Shown here: one piece after another, positions 52,399-61,469 of the stretch
How the letters are laid out: every line of letters begins with the position of its first letter
Position numbering within the stretch: position 1 is the stretch's first letter
Origin: a virus
Length of the DNA stretch: 64,000 nt
Reading direction: 5' to 3' (one strand)
Virus record (IMG/VR): IMGVR_UViG_3300043436_002883
Location: 45,283-109,282 of that record
Program-made: the position numbers and the translations under genes
The notes under the pieces: model-generated
The model's database searches: none
What the model saw: only the letters and a program-made list of their open reading frames with translations
Told to the model about the DNA's origin: nothing

Positions 52399-53199
52399 AT
52401 GAGCAACGATTTAAAATGGATGATTTCATCCGACCAGCAATTTCCATATCAAGATGATAAGATGATTGCCCTATGGTTTAAAGTAATGAAATGGTTTAAG
52501 CCAGACGTTGTGGACTACCTTGGTGATACAGATGATCAGGCTTGCTACAGCAAGTACACAGAAGGCAAATCAGCAGAGTTCTTAAATTACCATAAGAATG
52601 ATAGCAAAGATCTTATTGTTCCTATGATGCGACATGAAGCAAAAGGAGCAAGAGATTTTTATGCCAAGACAAGAGAGATGCTCCCTGATGCCCAGCTATT
52701 TTCAGCCTTAGGCAATCACGACATTAGAGTGTTTAATTATGTAGACGCAAAGTTACCAGAGTATATATCTGAGGTAACACCAGAGTCTATGTGGAGCCTA
52801 GATTCATTGGGCTATGAATACATTTATTACAACGAACTTCCTAGACGACGCTTTGGAGATATTCACGTACACCATGGACTTTCAATTGCAGCAGGCGGTG
52901 CAGTAAGAAAAGATATGGAAGATCTACAGATATCATTAATCCGTGGACACTCACATAGAATTGCTTCACATATGGTAACATATGAACTTAGAAACAACGG
53001 AGAAGGCGAGACACTTCGTGGCTATGAAATTGGACATATGTGTGATGAGAAGAGTGACGGAATGAAGTATAGCCAACACCACGACTGGCAAAAAGGATTT
53101 GCTGTAGCGCATATCGTAAATGACTATCCACATATTCAAATGATTCACGTATCTCCTGACTACTCATGTGTAGTAGACGGAAAGGTATTTACTCTATAA
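52399..53199 (+). CDS. Calcineurin-like metallophosphoesterase
   Basis: The 266 aa protein shows the metallophosphatase motifs in order: SDQQ (D-x-Q in place of the usual D-x-H), GDTDD, GNHD, HVHHG and GHSHR. This fold hydrolyses phosphomonoesters or phosphodiesters using two metals. It is the first gene of the replication module and starts after an AGGTAGAA site. Its stop overlaps the next start (TAATG). Substrate unknown; roles in DNA end processing or nucleotide scavenging are possible. Confidence 0.85.
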   Translation: MSNDLKWMISSDQQFPYQDDKMIALWFKVMKWFKPDVVDYLGDTDDQACYSKYTEGKSAEFLNYHKNDSKDLIVPMMRHEAKGARDFYAKTREMLPDAQLFSALGNHDIRVFNYVDAKLPEYISEVTPESMWSLDSLGYEYIYYNELPRRRFGDIHVHHGLSIAAGGAVRKDMEDLQISLIRGHSHRIASHMVTYELRNNGEGETLRGYEIGHMCDEKSDGMKYSQHHDWQKGFAVAHIVNDYPHIQMIHVSPDYSCVVDGKVFTL

Positions 53200-53384
53200 T
53201 GTGGTGCGGTAAATGTAGTGGACGGGTTTTTATAGATAGAGTATTTTCTCAAAAACTACATATGGAGTTATTTTGTATCATGTGCGGCAGACGCTGGATG
53301 TGCAATAAGGAGACGAGTGCTTTTGGAAAATGGCTAGACAAAAAAGAAACAACAAACTCAAAAAGATACGGTATTTCTTCTTAA
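53199..53384 (+). CDS. Zinc-ribbon small protein, 61 aa
   Basis: The start ATG at 53199 forms TAATG with the previous stop. The protein begins MWCGKCSGR and has a second CxxC pair (FCIMCGRRW) 22 residues on, the layout of a zinc ribbon. The remainder is Lys/Thr-rich. Such proteins often bind nucleic acid or protein partners. It overlaps the next gene by 55 bases. Confidence 0.65.
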   Translation: MWCGKCSGRVFIDRVFSQKLHMELFCIMCGRRWMCNKETSAFGKWLDKKETTNSKRYGISS

Positions 53385-53812
53385 ACGATAAGATACACAA
53401 AGTAATTAAATCATCTAGATCAAAGGATGAAATAGTTGCTTGGTGCTACCCAGATAAAAAAAGAGTTATGTATTCATACTCACAGGTTGAAAAGTACATG
53501 GGTAAAGCTTACGGGATGAAAGAAGTATCTGGTTTGTTAAATAAGCATACCGTAACTCTGCATGACTATATTTTGGAGGGCAAGATAAAGGCTCCTCAAA
53601 AAATATATCCAATAGGTGATCCAGAAAACAAAAATTGGTCTAAGTATATGTTTTGTGAAAAAGATATATTAGATCTTCATGAGTTTATATTAGATTCAGG
53701 ACACTCTGGCAATGTTCCTTCAAGAACAGAATTATTGGGGCTTCTCAAACACAACATTATATTGTATACTAAGACAGACAGCGGGTTCATACCAGTCTGG
53801 AAGGCGGAGTAA
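53330..53812 (+). CDS. Putative HTH (MerR/excisionase-like) DNA-binding protein, 160 aa
   Basis: The centre of this protein (YGMKEVSGLLNKHTVTLHDY, then ILEGKIKAPQKIYPIG and KYMFCEKDILDLHEFI) has the winged-helix pattern of MerR/excisionase-like domains. A basic N-terminus (RQKRNNKLKKIRYFF) would aid DNA contact. Small HTH proteins at this place often control early transcription. It is a candidate regulator of the palindrome at 52335. Assignment is moderate, as no sequence search was possible. Confidence 0.55.
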   Translation: MARQKRNNKLKKIRYFFLNDKIHKVIKSSRSKDEIVAWCYPDKKRVMYSYSQVEKYMGKAYGMKEVSGLLNKHTVTLHDYILEGKIKAPQKIYPIGDPENKNWSKYMFCEKDILDLHEFILDSGHSGNVPSRTELLGLLKHNIILYTKTDSGFIPVWKAE

Positions 53813-53922
53813 TGGCAAGCAGCAGGATTGTAATTTGCCCAACTTGTAATAAAGAACTAGAAGTCAGATCAGATTTTGCACACATAACATTATCTAACCA
53901 CATAAAGAAGGAGCATAAATGA
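53812..53922 (+). CDS. Mini C2H2-type zinc-finger protein, 36 aa
   Basis: The ATG at 53812 forms TAATG with the previous stop, and the stop overlaps the next start (ATGA at 53919). The product is MASSRIVICPTCNKELEVRS..., with C9, C12, H30 and H35: a C-x2-C-x17-H-x4-H zinc finger. The rest is basic. It is translationally coupled to both neighbours. Confidence 0.6.
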   Translation: MASSRIVICPTCNKELEVRSDFAHITLSNHIKKEHK

Positions 53923-54122
53923 CAACGAGAGTTAAGGTGGACCTATCTTTTACAAGAAACTTAGGTAACTACGAAAGCATTAAAATTGGCGTAGGCGTTG
54001 AAGATGATCTCCGAGATGGAGAAAATGTAGATACGGCTACTGAGAGAGTTTATAAGTTTGTTGAAGACAAGCTTATTGAAAAGACTCGTGAGGTGGAAGA
54101 AGAATTAAAGCGTGGCAAGTGA
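53919..54122 (+). CDS. Hypothetical protein, 67 aa
   Basis: The protein begins TRVKVDLSFTRNLGNYESIKIGVGVEDD, a beta-rich first half, and ends in a charged helix (KFVEDKLIEKTREVEEELKR). I do not recognise the family. It is coupled at both ends to neighbours in the replication operon, so it is probably a real early protein. Confidence 0.6.
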   Translation: MTTRVKVDLSFTRNLGNYESIKIGVGVEDDLRDGENVDTATERVYKFVEDKLIEKTREVEEELKRGK

Positions 54123-54429
54123 GAAAGAACCGTACGTACTAATTGGCTTGTATTTATCTTTGTATAAAGAAAAGTATAATAAGTCTCTTACCGTTAATAG
54201 GTTTAGAGAAAAATGGGCTATGAATGACGTTATTGAAAGCGTAGGCTTTGAACGTGCTAAAGAACTTTTAATATATTATTTTGCTACCAACAAGCAAGGT
54301 CATCCATTAAACTTTTTCTATAACAACTTTGACAGAATTGATTCATTAAACAAAGAAATTAAAAAGGACAAGATTAACCGAAGCATCCTTTTGGGTGAGA
54401 CGAAGAAGATGGTGGAGGGCGAAGAGTGA
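54112..54429 (+). CDS. Hypothetical protein before the helicase, 105 aa
   Basis: Translation would begin at GTG (54112) inside the end of the previous gene. The protein is helical and basic (YLSLYKEKYNKSLTVNRFRE, then RAKELLIYYFATNKQGHPLNFFYNNF). Its position directly before the DnaB-like helicase suggests a loader or helicase partner, but no loader motif (P-loop or AAA) is present. The stop overlaps the helicase start. Confidence 0.5.
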   Translation: MASEKEPYVLIGLYLSLYKEKYNKSLTVNRFREKWAMNDVIESVGFERAKELLIYYFATNKQGHPLNFFYNNFDRIDSLNKEIKKDKINRSILLGETKKMVEGEE

Positions 54430-55691
54430 ATACAGAAGCAACATTAATCTCTGCTGTATGTAAGAATAAAGATATCAGCACACTATTGGCGGACAACGTA
54501 GACGAGCTCTTTACATCACATAGAGACATTTGGGAAAGCTTAAAAGGATACTACTATAAGTTTAAAGCAGTTCCAGAGGTTGGAGTCTTAATTGAAAGAC
54601 ATAAAGATTTTGAGCCAGTAGAAACAAAGGCAGAAACTGGATACTACTTAGACATGCTTAAGAATGAATTTATTTCAAATAAGCTTAAGTCTATTATTAT
54701 TAAAGGTGGATCTTCACTTAAAGAAGATGCTGCATCAAGAGTTCTTGCACAAATGCAAAGCGATCTTGCCAACCTAAGCAGGTTTACAAACAACGTTCGT
54801 GACTTAGATATTATTGATGTTGAAAATGCTGCAAGACATTATGAGGCAGTAAAAGAGCGTTCATCCGTAATGGGTGGTGCGCCAGGAATCCTAACTGGGT
54901 TTAGCGCTATTGATAAAGCTTATCCAACTGGAATGGCCCCAGGACATCTTATTGTCGCTATTGGCTGGCCAGGACGTGGTAAGACATGGTTTACATCATA
55001 CCTAGCCTGCAAGGCTTGGGAGCAAGGCTTTAAGCCAATGATCGTGTCTCTTGAAATGTCTCCAGAAAATATGCGTGACCGTATTTTTACTATGCTCGGC
55101 TCTGGTATATTTAAAGCAAGTGATTTGTCAAAGGGAGATATTAATATTGATGACTTCCGATCATGGGGTAATAAAAAGTTTGAGGGCAAGAATAGTTTTG
55201 TGCTTATTTCAAATGAAGGTGCTGCAGAAGTTACTCCAGCAACTATTCAAGGAAAGATTGACCAGCATAAGCCTGACCTAGTTATCCTTGATTACCATCA
55301 ATTATTTAATGATAATAAGAGATCTAATTCTGAAGTTGAACGAAATCGAAATGTGTCTCGTGAGTTTAAGATGCTTGCTGTGTCAAACAATATTCCTATT
55401 ATTGACATCACAGCAGCAACAGCTGACGATGTTTCAGATCAAGACAATCCACCTATGATGAGTCAGGTTGCTTGGTCTAAAGCAATTGAATATGATGCTG
55501 ATATGGCAATGGCAGTTCATAGATATCCTCAGAGTAATATGATTGAGATCGTATCTAGAAAGAATAGACACGGGCACGACTTTAATTTCTATCTAGACTG
55601 GGATATCAACCGTGGTATCGTCAAGGAAATTTACGAAAATCCATTTGAGAATGAATCACAAACAGATAAAAAGATTCCAAGTAAAGGTTGA
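54426..55691 (+). CDS. dnaB: DnaB-like replicative helicase
   Basis: The 421 aa protein starts at GTG (54426), overlapping the previous stop, with GGAGGG upstream. The Walker A motif GWPGRGKT lies at about residues 180-187 and the Walker B region LVILDYHQLF near 285, with a helical N-terminal domain. It unwinds DNA as a hexamer at the fork. It has the reduced N-terminal domain of many phage DnaB proteins. The primase follows after one small gene. Confidence 0.85.
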   Translation: MNTEATLISAVCKNKDISTLLADNVDELFTSHRDIWESLKGYYYKFKAVPEVGVLIERHKDFEPVETKAETGYYLDMLKNEFISNKLKSIIIKGGSSLKEDAASRVLAQMQSDLANLSRFTNNVRDLDIIDVENAARHYEAVKERSSVMGGAPGILTGFSAIDKAYPTGMAPGHLIVAIGWPGRGKTWFTSYLACKAWEQGFKPMIVSLEMSPENMRDRIFTMLGSGIFKASDLSKGDINIDDFRSWGNKKFEGKNSFVLISNEGAAEVTPATIQGKIDQHKPDLVILDYHQLFNDNKRSNSEVERNRNVSREFKMLAVSNNIPIIDITAATADDVSDQDNPPMMSQVAWSKAIEYDADMAMAVHRYPQSNMIEIVSRKNRHGHDFNFYLDWDINRGIVKEIYENPFENESQTDKKIPSKG

Positions 55692-55950
55692 GTTTCAAGA
55701 TGATTCTGGTATTCCAAGACTAAGATATCAATATGAAAGCATGCTAACGCATGATATGAGGAGTAAAGGATATGTCAGAGTTCTTGACATAGACACCAAC
55801 TTTTCGGTACAATTTGACGGAGAAACCTGGGTGTTCTTAATGACACTCTATGGAGTATATGTAGGAAAGAAGAAGGCATGGCTATCAGAGGGCATAACGC
55901 AAGGAAAGTTGATTCCACGCAGTATGCGCCAAACCATATCAAGTCAGTAA
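55651..55950 (+). CDS. Hypothetical small protein between helicase and primase, 99 aa
   Basis: The frame runs 41 bases into the helicase gene and 73 bases into the primase gene. It has a beta-rich centre (VLDIDTNFSVQFDGETWVFLMTLYGVYVG) and a basic end. It has a weak start site (TTGAGA-ATG). Overlaps are longer than usual for this genome, so it is less certain than its neighbours, but the gap between helicase and primase would otherwise be 186 bases. Confidence 0.5.
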   Translation: MNHKQIKRFQVKVEFQDDSGIPRLRYQYESMLTHDMRSKGYVRVLDIDTNFSVQFDGETWVFLMTLYGVYVGKKKAWLSEGITQGKLIPRSMRQTISSQ

Positions 55951-56873
55951 TTAAATCTTTAGGATTAGATATTGTGGCGGAACCAGGCAATGAGGTTATG
56001 TTTTACTGCCCATTTCATTCTAATAGACATACCGCTTCATGCTGCATAAATAAATCCTCTGGTGTATGGCTATGCTTTAACCCTTCATGCGGAGAGTCTG
56101 GAACTCTAATTGAATTAGTTAGAAGAGTTTTGCATAAGAATGACTTTGAAGCAATGAGATTTATTGCTGCAGAAGAAACAGCTATACTGAATAACTTTGA
56201 TGAAGTAATGGCAGGAATATTTGAAGAGAAACCAGACTTTGAAGAGTTCTCTCAAGATACTTTAAATAGATTACATGCAGACCTTGCGGGCAATAAAGAC
56301 GCAAGAGACTACCTTGAATCTAGAGGTATCAATGAAGAGTCCATGAAACATTTTAATCTTGGATATTCACCATCAATGAATATGGTTACTACACCAGTGC
56401 ATAGTCCAGACGGCACCCCTATAGGATTGGTGGGAAGATCAATTGAAGGAAAGTCTTTTAAGAATAGCACCAACCTTCCTAAAAGCAAAACATTATTTAA
56501 TGTGCATCGTGCAAAAAGAATTGGTAACCATGTAATTATTGTTGAGTCTAACTTTGATGCAATTAGAATACATCAGGCTGGTTTCCCTAATGTGGTAGCA
56601 GTACTAGGTGGTATATTATCTACAGAACAACACAAACTTTTAAATAGATATTTTAATAAAATAACAGTAATGACAGACTCAGATTTGGCTGGCAGGGAAT
56701 TAGGACTAAGCATAGCCAATAGATTAAAGAATAAAGACCTCTTGTGGGCTTCTTATGAATATGGTAAGATATACCCACATGATGCAAAAGATGCAGGCGA
56801 TATGACCGATGAGGAAATTAAAGCTTGTATTGTAAACGCAGTATCTGATATAGAATACAGATCCTGGGCTTAA
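55878..56873 (+). CDS. dnaG: DnaG-type DNA primase
   Basis: The 331 aa protein carries a CHC2-type zinc finger (FYCPFH near residue 45, then CFNPSC near residue 70), and a Toprim domain with E223 (IVESNFDA) and D267/D269 (TDSDLAGREL), which bind metals for primer synthesis. A DGTPIGLVGRSIEG element is the connecting primase core. It is shorter than bacterial DnaG and lacks a clear C-terminal helicase-binding domain. It works with the DnaB-like helicase upstream. Confidence 0.85.
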   Translation: MAIRGHNARKVDSTQYAPNHIKSVIKSLGLDIVAEPGNEVMFYCPFHSNRHTASCCINKSSGVWLCFNPSCGESGTLIELVRRVLHKNDFEAMRFIAAEETAILNNFDEVMAGIFEEKPDFEEFSQDTLNRLHADLAGNKDARDYLESRGINEESMKHFNLGYSPSMNMVTTPVHSPDGTPIGLVGRSIEGKSFKNSTNLPKSKTLFNVHRAKRIGNHVIIVESNFDAIRIHQAGFPNVVAVLGGILSTEQHKLLNRYFNKITVMTDSDLAGRELGLSIANRLKNKDLLWASYEYGKIYPHDAKDAGDMTDEEIKACIVNAVSDIEYRSWA

Positions 56874-56882
56874 TGCTATAAT
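56874..56882 (+). promoter_or_regulatory. Extended -10 promoter for the gp32-like gene
   Basis: TGcTATAAT (56874-56882), without a clear -35 box. The gene at 56931 follows after about 40 bases of leader with an AAGGAGA site. It gives this DNA-binding protein its own high-level promoter within the operon. Confidence 0.6.
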
Positions 56883-56930
56883 AGTAATACAGATGGATTT
56901 ATACCATCAACTACATACAAGGAGAAAAAT

Positions 56931-57599
56931 ATGGGAATTGTTAAAGGTTTAAAAGGATTAAATCAAGTTATGGACAAGCCGCAAGCTTCAAGCGGAGATG
57001 GAACCAAGGGTCGCTGGGTAAAGCTAGAAGACGGTGAGAGCGTAAAGATTCGTTTCTTGCAAGAATTAGATCCAGATTCACCAACATACAATGAAAAGAT
57101 GGGTCTAGGATTTATTGCTGTAGAGCACACTAATCCAAAAGATTACCGTCGCAAGGCGCTATGCTCAATGGATGACCAAGGTAAGTGCTATGGTTGCGAG
57201 CAACACCGCAAGGACTACAAGGCAGGATGGAAGGGTCGTTCACGACTTTACATTAATGTTCTTGTTGACGACGGCAAGGAAGATCCATACGTTGGAATCC
57301 TTTCACAGGGTTCAAGCGGAAAGACAGTAACTCCTACTCTTATTGAGTATGCAGGCGAAATGGGAAGCATTAGTAATCTAATGTGGCGCATTAAGCGAAC
57401 TGGCACAAAAACAGACACAAGTTATACAATTATTCCACTTGCTAAGGATGAAACACCATTCGATTCAAGTTCTCTTGAGCTTTTTAAGCTTGAAGAGACA
57501 GCCGTACGTGATATGCCATACACAGAGCAAGAGTCATTCTTTGCTGGTGAAAATGGTCACGGCGAAGAGTCTTCTGCTTCTAGCAGCGTAGACTGGTAA
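56931..57599 (+). CDS. T4 gp32-like single-stranded DNA-binding protein
   Basis: The 222 aa protein has features of the gp32 type: an OB-fold N-terminal strand (WVKLEDGESVKIRFLQEL near residue 29), a zinc-binding segment with C76, C84 and C87 and H90 (LCSMDDQGKCYGCEQH), and an acidic, disordered C-terminal tail ending VDW. It coats single-stranded DNA and recruits replication proteins. It has a good AAGGAG site and CGT/CGC codons for Arg, in line with high expression. A second, SSB-type protein is encoded at 62950. Confidence 0.75.
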   Translation: MGIVKGLKGLNQVMDKPQASSGDGTKGRWVKLEDGESVKIRFLQELDPDSPTYNEKMGLGFIAVEHTNPKDYRRKALCSMDDQGKCYGCEQHRKDYKAGWKGRSRLYINVLVDDGKEDPYVGILSQGSSGKTVTPTLIEYAGEMGSISNLMWRIKRTGTKTDTSYTIIPLAKDETPFDSSSLELFKLEETAVRDMPYTEQESFFAGENGHGEESSASSSVDW

Positions 57600-57624
57600 C
57601 AGGTTAAGAAGGCGGAGAATTAAG

Positions 57625-60600
57625 TTGAATTTTACACATCTACATGTGCATTCTTTCTATTCATTAATGGATGGGCTTAATTCTCCTGCCGAACTTGTTA
57701 AAGCAGCAAAAGAAGCTGGACAAACAGCAATTGCAATAACAGATCATGGCACATTGTCTTCACACCGTGAAATGCAAATTGCATGTAAGGATCAAGGCAT
57801 TAAGCCAATCCTTGGAGTAGAAGCGTATATATCACCAACAGATAGATTTGATCGCTCCTCTAAAACAGATAAATCAATTCAAGCTTATAACCACATTATT
57901 CTACTTGCAAAAAATAAAAAAGGTTTAGAGAATATTAATACATTACAGGAGCTTGCTTGGAACGAAGGGTTCTATCATAAGCCACGTATCGACAGGGAGA
58001 TTTTAAATGATTATAGCGAAGGTGTTATCGTTCTCAGCGGATGTCTTAATGGACTCATTAGTAAGGCTATCGATAAAGGTAACATGGAAGAAGCTGAACT
58101 TCTTCTCAAAGGCTTTAAGAAAACTTTCGGAAAAGATTTTTACGTGGAAGTGCAATCACATAACCCTGTGGAGATCAACTCCGCCCTTTTAGAATTAGCA
58201 GATAAACTGGGAATTAAAGCGGTGGCAACTGGAGATGCCCACTTCGCTAAAGAAGAAGATAGAGTTTTAGAAGAGGCTATGCTAATTTTATCAACATCCC
58301 CTAAGATGGATAAAGATGCTGACTTTGATATGTCCAGAAATATTAAAGATATTAATGATAGATTAAACTATTTATATCCAGATAGAAGAATATCTTTCCA
58401 GGATTACAACCTATTTATCCAGACTCGTGAAGAAATTCAAGCTGATTTTGTTAAGGCTGGTTTCACCAGAACAGATATTTACGAGAATACAATGGAAATT
58501 GCTAATAAAATAGGAGAGTATGACTTTAATCAGGGCCTAGACCTCCTACCAGTTCCTAAGACCGATGCCGATGAAAGACTACGGGAACTGTCCGAAAAGG
58601 GCTTAGAGAGGCTTCAGAAGGCTTCAGATGATATCTATAAAGCTCGCCTTGAGGAAGAACTTGGGGTAATTGCCTCAAAGAATTTTGCCTCATACTTCTT
58701 GGTGGTGGCAGATATGATTAACTGGGCTAAAGACAATGATATACGAGTTGGCCCAGGCCGTGGTTCTGCAGCAGGCTCTTTGGTCTGCTACGCTCTAGGA
58801 ATTACAGATGTTGATCCAATTAAATATGACCTTTTGTTTTTTAGATTTATTAACCCTGAGCGTAATGACTTTCCAGATATTGATACAGACTTTGAAGACC
58901 GACGTAGAAAAGAAGTTAAAGACTATTTAAAGAAGAAGTTTAAACACGTTGCCTCTATCTCAACGTACACCTATTTTAAAGATAAGGGTGTTGTTCGTGA
59001 TGCTGCTCGTGTATTCATGGTTCCTCTTCAAGAGGTAAACCGTGCACTAAAACCAGTAGATACTTTTGAAGACTTTATTGATTCTCCAAATACAAAAGAG
59101 TTTAGAACACGTTACCCAGAAGTTGTTTGGCTAGCAGAAAGATTACGTGGTCGTATTCGTTCTGTTGGTGTACACGCTGCTGGAGTTGTTGTTGCTAAAG
59201 ACGATATTAGAAAATATGCTCCTGTTGAATCTCGTGAAGACGCACAGGATAAGGTGTCAGGAAGAATTCCAGTCGTAGCATACGATATGGATACTGTTGC
59301 AGACATTGGCCTTATTAAACTAGATGCACTGGGACTTAAAACATTATCTGTTATGTCGGATACTCTTAAATCAATTAAGGGCAGAACTGGCAAAGATATA
59401 AATCTTTCCGACCTGCCTCTTGATGATCCTAAAGTTTATAAGATGTTAAGCGATGGATATACAAAGGGTGTGTTTCAGGCCGAAGCAACACCATATACAA
59501 ACCTTCTTATTAAAATGGGTGTTGATAAGTTTGAAGACCTTGCTGCATCAAACGCACTAGTGCGTCCAGGCGCAATGAATACTGTGGGTGCTTCGTATAT
59601 CAAGCGTAAGCACGGGGATGAGGCAGTACAGTTTATTCATCCTATTATGAAGCCGTTTACCGAGAACACTTATGGTGTTATTATATATCAAGAGCAAGTT
59701 ATGCAAGCTTGCGTCCACTTAGGTGGCATGTCTTGGTCAGAGGCTGATAAGGTCCGCAAGATTATTGGAAAGAAAAAAGATGCAAAAGAATTCGACCAAT
59801 TCAAGGATCGCTTTATTGATGGGGCTTCAAAGCACATTTCTAAGAAGCAAGCCGAAACGCTCTGGCATACTTTTGAGGCTCACGCTGGTTATTCTTTTAA
59901 CCGTTCCCACGCTGTTGCTTATTCTATGCTGTCTTATTACGCTGCTTGGCTTAAGACTTATTATCCTCTTGAATTTATGTTTTCAATTCTTAAAAATGAA
60001 AATGATAAAGATGCAAGAACAGAATATTTAATTGAGTCCAAGCGACTAGGTCTTCGTGTATCTCTTCCACACATAAATGAGTCTGACATTTACTTCTCAT
60101 TGCAAAAAGATAGAATTGTGTTTGGCTTAGCTGAAGTTAAATTTATTTCAGATAGCATTGCTAATAAAATTATTGATCAAAGACCATTTAAAGATTATGC
60201 TGACTTTATTGACAAAGCCTCAAAGAAAGGTAGTGGAATTAACAGCCGTGCTATTGCGGCACTTAATGCAATTGGCGGGGCGGCATTCGATGACAACCTT
60301 AGAACGGGTAATGAAAAAGATAATTATTATGAATATTTAGGTATACCTACATTTAACCTAGAAGGAATACCTCCAAGAATTAAAGCTCAAGCAAGACCAA
60401 TTGAAGACTTTGAAGACCTAGGTTCGTTTGTAATGTTTGGAATGGTCAAGTCAATTAAACGTGGAAACGGATGGGCTAGAGTAGAGCTGGTAGATGAAAC
60501 AGGATCAATTGGGTTATTCCATACGGAACAAACTCAAATTGAAACTAATCAGATGTATTTTATTCTTGTAGGAGATAATCGTATTGCAAGATATATTAAG

Positions 60601-60894
60601 GTAAGCGACATAGACCCAAAGAGTGGAGATATATTTGTTGACTATCTTTATAGAAAAGAGTATGATCTTGAAGAGGATGAGTATACTGTTGTTAACTTTA
60701 CTCCCTATGTTACTAAGGCGGGTAAAACAATGAGCCATATTGTACTCTCTAATAGCAATAAAGAGCTAACAAGAGTTATTGCTTTCCCAACAATGTATAA
60801 GATGTCTTTAGCAAGAATGCGTGAAGGAATGAAGTGTAAGGTTGTTCTATCTACTTTAGATGATGGAACTTTAATGGTAAAGGAAATAAAATGA
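57625..60894 (+). CDS. dnaE: DNA polymerase III alpha subunit (DnaE type)
   Basis: The 1089 aa protein starts at TTG (57625) with GGCGGAG eight bases upstream. Residues 1-260 form the PHP domain (HLHVHS, then TGDAHF), a nuclease-like fold. Polymerase catalytic acids are D418 and D420 (PDIDTDFED) and D567 (IKLDALGLK). A C-terminal OB domain is present near residue 930. No epsilon-like exonuclease domain is fused, so proofreading would need the host or another gene. A phage with its own DnaE replicates largely independently of the host polymerase. Confidence 0.9.
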   Translation: MNFTHLHVHSFYSLMDGLNSPAELVKAAKEAGQTAIAITDHGTLSSHREMQIACKDQGIKPILGVEAYISPTDRFDRSSKTDKSIQAYNHIILLAKNKKGLENINTLQELAWNEGFYHKPRIDREILNDYSEGVIVLSGCLNGLISKAIDKGNMEEAELLLKGFKKTFGKDFYVEVQSHNPVEINSALLELADKLGIKAVATGDAHFAKEEDRVLEEAMLILSTSPKMDKDADFDMSRNIKDINDRLNYLYPDRRISFQDYNLFIQTREEIQADFVKAGFTRTDIYENTMEIANKIGEYDFNQGLDLLPVPKTDADERLRELSEKGLERLQKASDDIYKARLEEELGVIASKNFASYFLVVADMINWAKDNDIRVGPGRGSAAGSLVCYALGITDVDPIKYDLLFFRFINPERNDFPDIDTDFEDRRRKEVKDYLKKKFKHVASISTYTYFKDKGVVRDAARVFMVPLQEVNRALKPVDTFEDFIDSPNTKEFRTRYPEVVWLAERLRGRIRSVGVHAAGVVVAKDDIRKYAPVESREDAQDKVSGRIPVVAYDMDTVADIGLIKLDALGLKTLSVMSDTLKSIKGRTGKDINLSDLPLDDPKVYKMLSDGYTKGVFQAEATPYTNLLIKMGVDKFEDLAASNALVRPGAMNTVGASYIKRKHGDEAVQFIHPIMKPFTENTYGVIIYQEQVMQACVHLGGMSWSEADKVRKIIGKKKDAKEFDQFKDRFIDGASKHISKKQAETLWHTFEAHAGYSFNRSHAVAYSMLSYYAAWLKTYYPLEFMFSILKNENDKDARTEYLIESKRLGLRVSLPHINESDIYFSLQKDRIVFGLAEVKFISDSIANKIIDQRPFKDYADFIDKASKKGSGINSRAIAALNAIGGAAFDDNLRTGNEKDNYYEYLGIPTFNLEGIPPRIKAQARPIEDFEDLGSFVMFGMVKSIKRGNGWARVELVDETGSIGLFHTEQTQIETNQMYFILVGDNRIARYIKVSDIDPKSGDIFVDYLYRKEYDLEEDEYTVVNFTPYVTKAGKTMSHIVLSNSNKELTRVIAFPTMYKMSLARMREGMKCKVVLSTLDDGTLMVKEIK

Positions 60895-61100
60895 CAGAAG
60901 AAACAAGCCCACAAGATATTTTAGGAGCAATGAATGCAACACGAGTTCTTGTTTCTATTTTAGAAACAGTTAAGAATGTTGAAGTTTCAGTAGACACTTT
61001 TGTAAATCTAGATGCAGAAAATCGTGAACTAAATATTGATTACGATGGAGACAAAAGAGTCTTTAATTTCTCATTAAAAAAAGAGGAAAACAATGAATAG
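60891..61100 (+). CDS. Hypothetical protein, 69 aa
   Basis: The start overlaps the dnaE stop (ATGA). The protein is acidic, helical at the N-terminus (DILGAMNATRVLVSILETVK) and with a beta pattern in the second half. The family is unknown. It overlaps the start of the next gene by eight bases. Confidence 0.6.
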   Translation: MTEETSPQDILGAMNATRVLVSILETVKNVEVSVDTFVNLDAENRELNIDYDGDKRVFNFSLKKEENNE

Positions 61101-61440
61101 CAATGACGTATTAACAGAGTATGGACTAGATGCGCTTTCTGCTATATTGCATGAAACAGCAATAGAAAAAGGATTTTGGCCCCATGAGATAGATACAAAT
61201 ATTGTTTGTACAAAATTAGCTTTAGTGCATTCAGAAGTAACAGAGGTTCTAGAGGCTATTAGAAAAAATAAACCCACTGAAGAAATTGTAGAAGAAATTG
61301 CAGATATATTAATTAGAACTTTAGATTTATATGCGGCTTTAAGAAATCATGAATGGGTTACAGAAAGCTTAGATGAAATTTTAGAAACAAAGATTAATAT
61401 AAATAAAGAGCGACCAAGGCTTCACGGCAATTTATTTTAA
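61093..61440 (+). CDS. MazG-like nucleotide pyrophosphohydrolase
   Basis: The 115 aa protein has the MazG fold signature: HSEVTEVLEAI, then VEEIADILIRTLDLYAAL (E-x-x-E ... E-x-x-D). These enzymes cut NTPs or alarmones to monophosphates, and phage versions are thought to help maintain nucleotide supply or counter host stress signals. It fits beside NrdJ and DnaE as part of nucleotide control. The exact substrate cannot be read from the sequence. Confidence 0.75.
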   Translation: MNSNDVLTEYGLDALSAILHETAIEKGFWPHEIDTNIVCTKLALVHSEVTEVLEAIRKNKPTEEIVEEIADILIRTLDLYAALRNHEWVTESLDEILETKININKERPRLHGNLF

Positions 61441-61449
61441 TGCTATACT
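61441..61449 (+). promoter_or_regulatory. Extended -10 promoter for recA
   Basis: TGcTATACT (61441-61449) between the MazG-like gene and recA, followed by an AGAGAGAG stretch and the ATG at 61470. No clear -35. Confidence 0.5.
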
Positions 61450-61469
61450 ATAAAAAAGAGAGAGTATAA

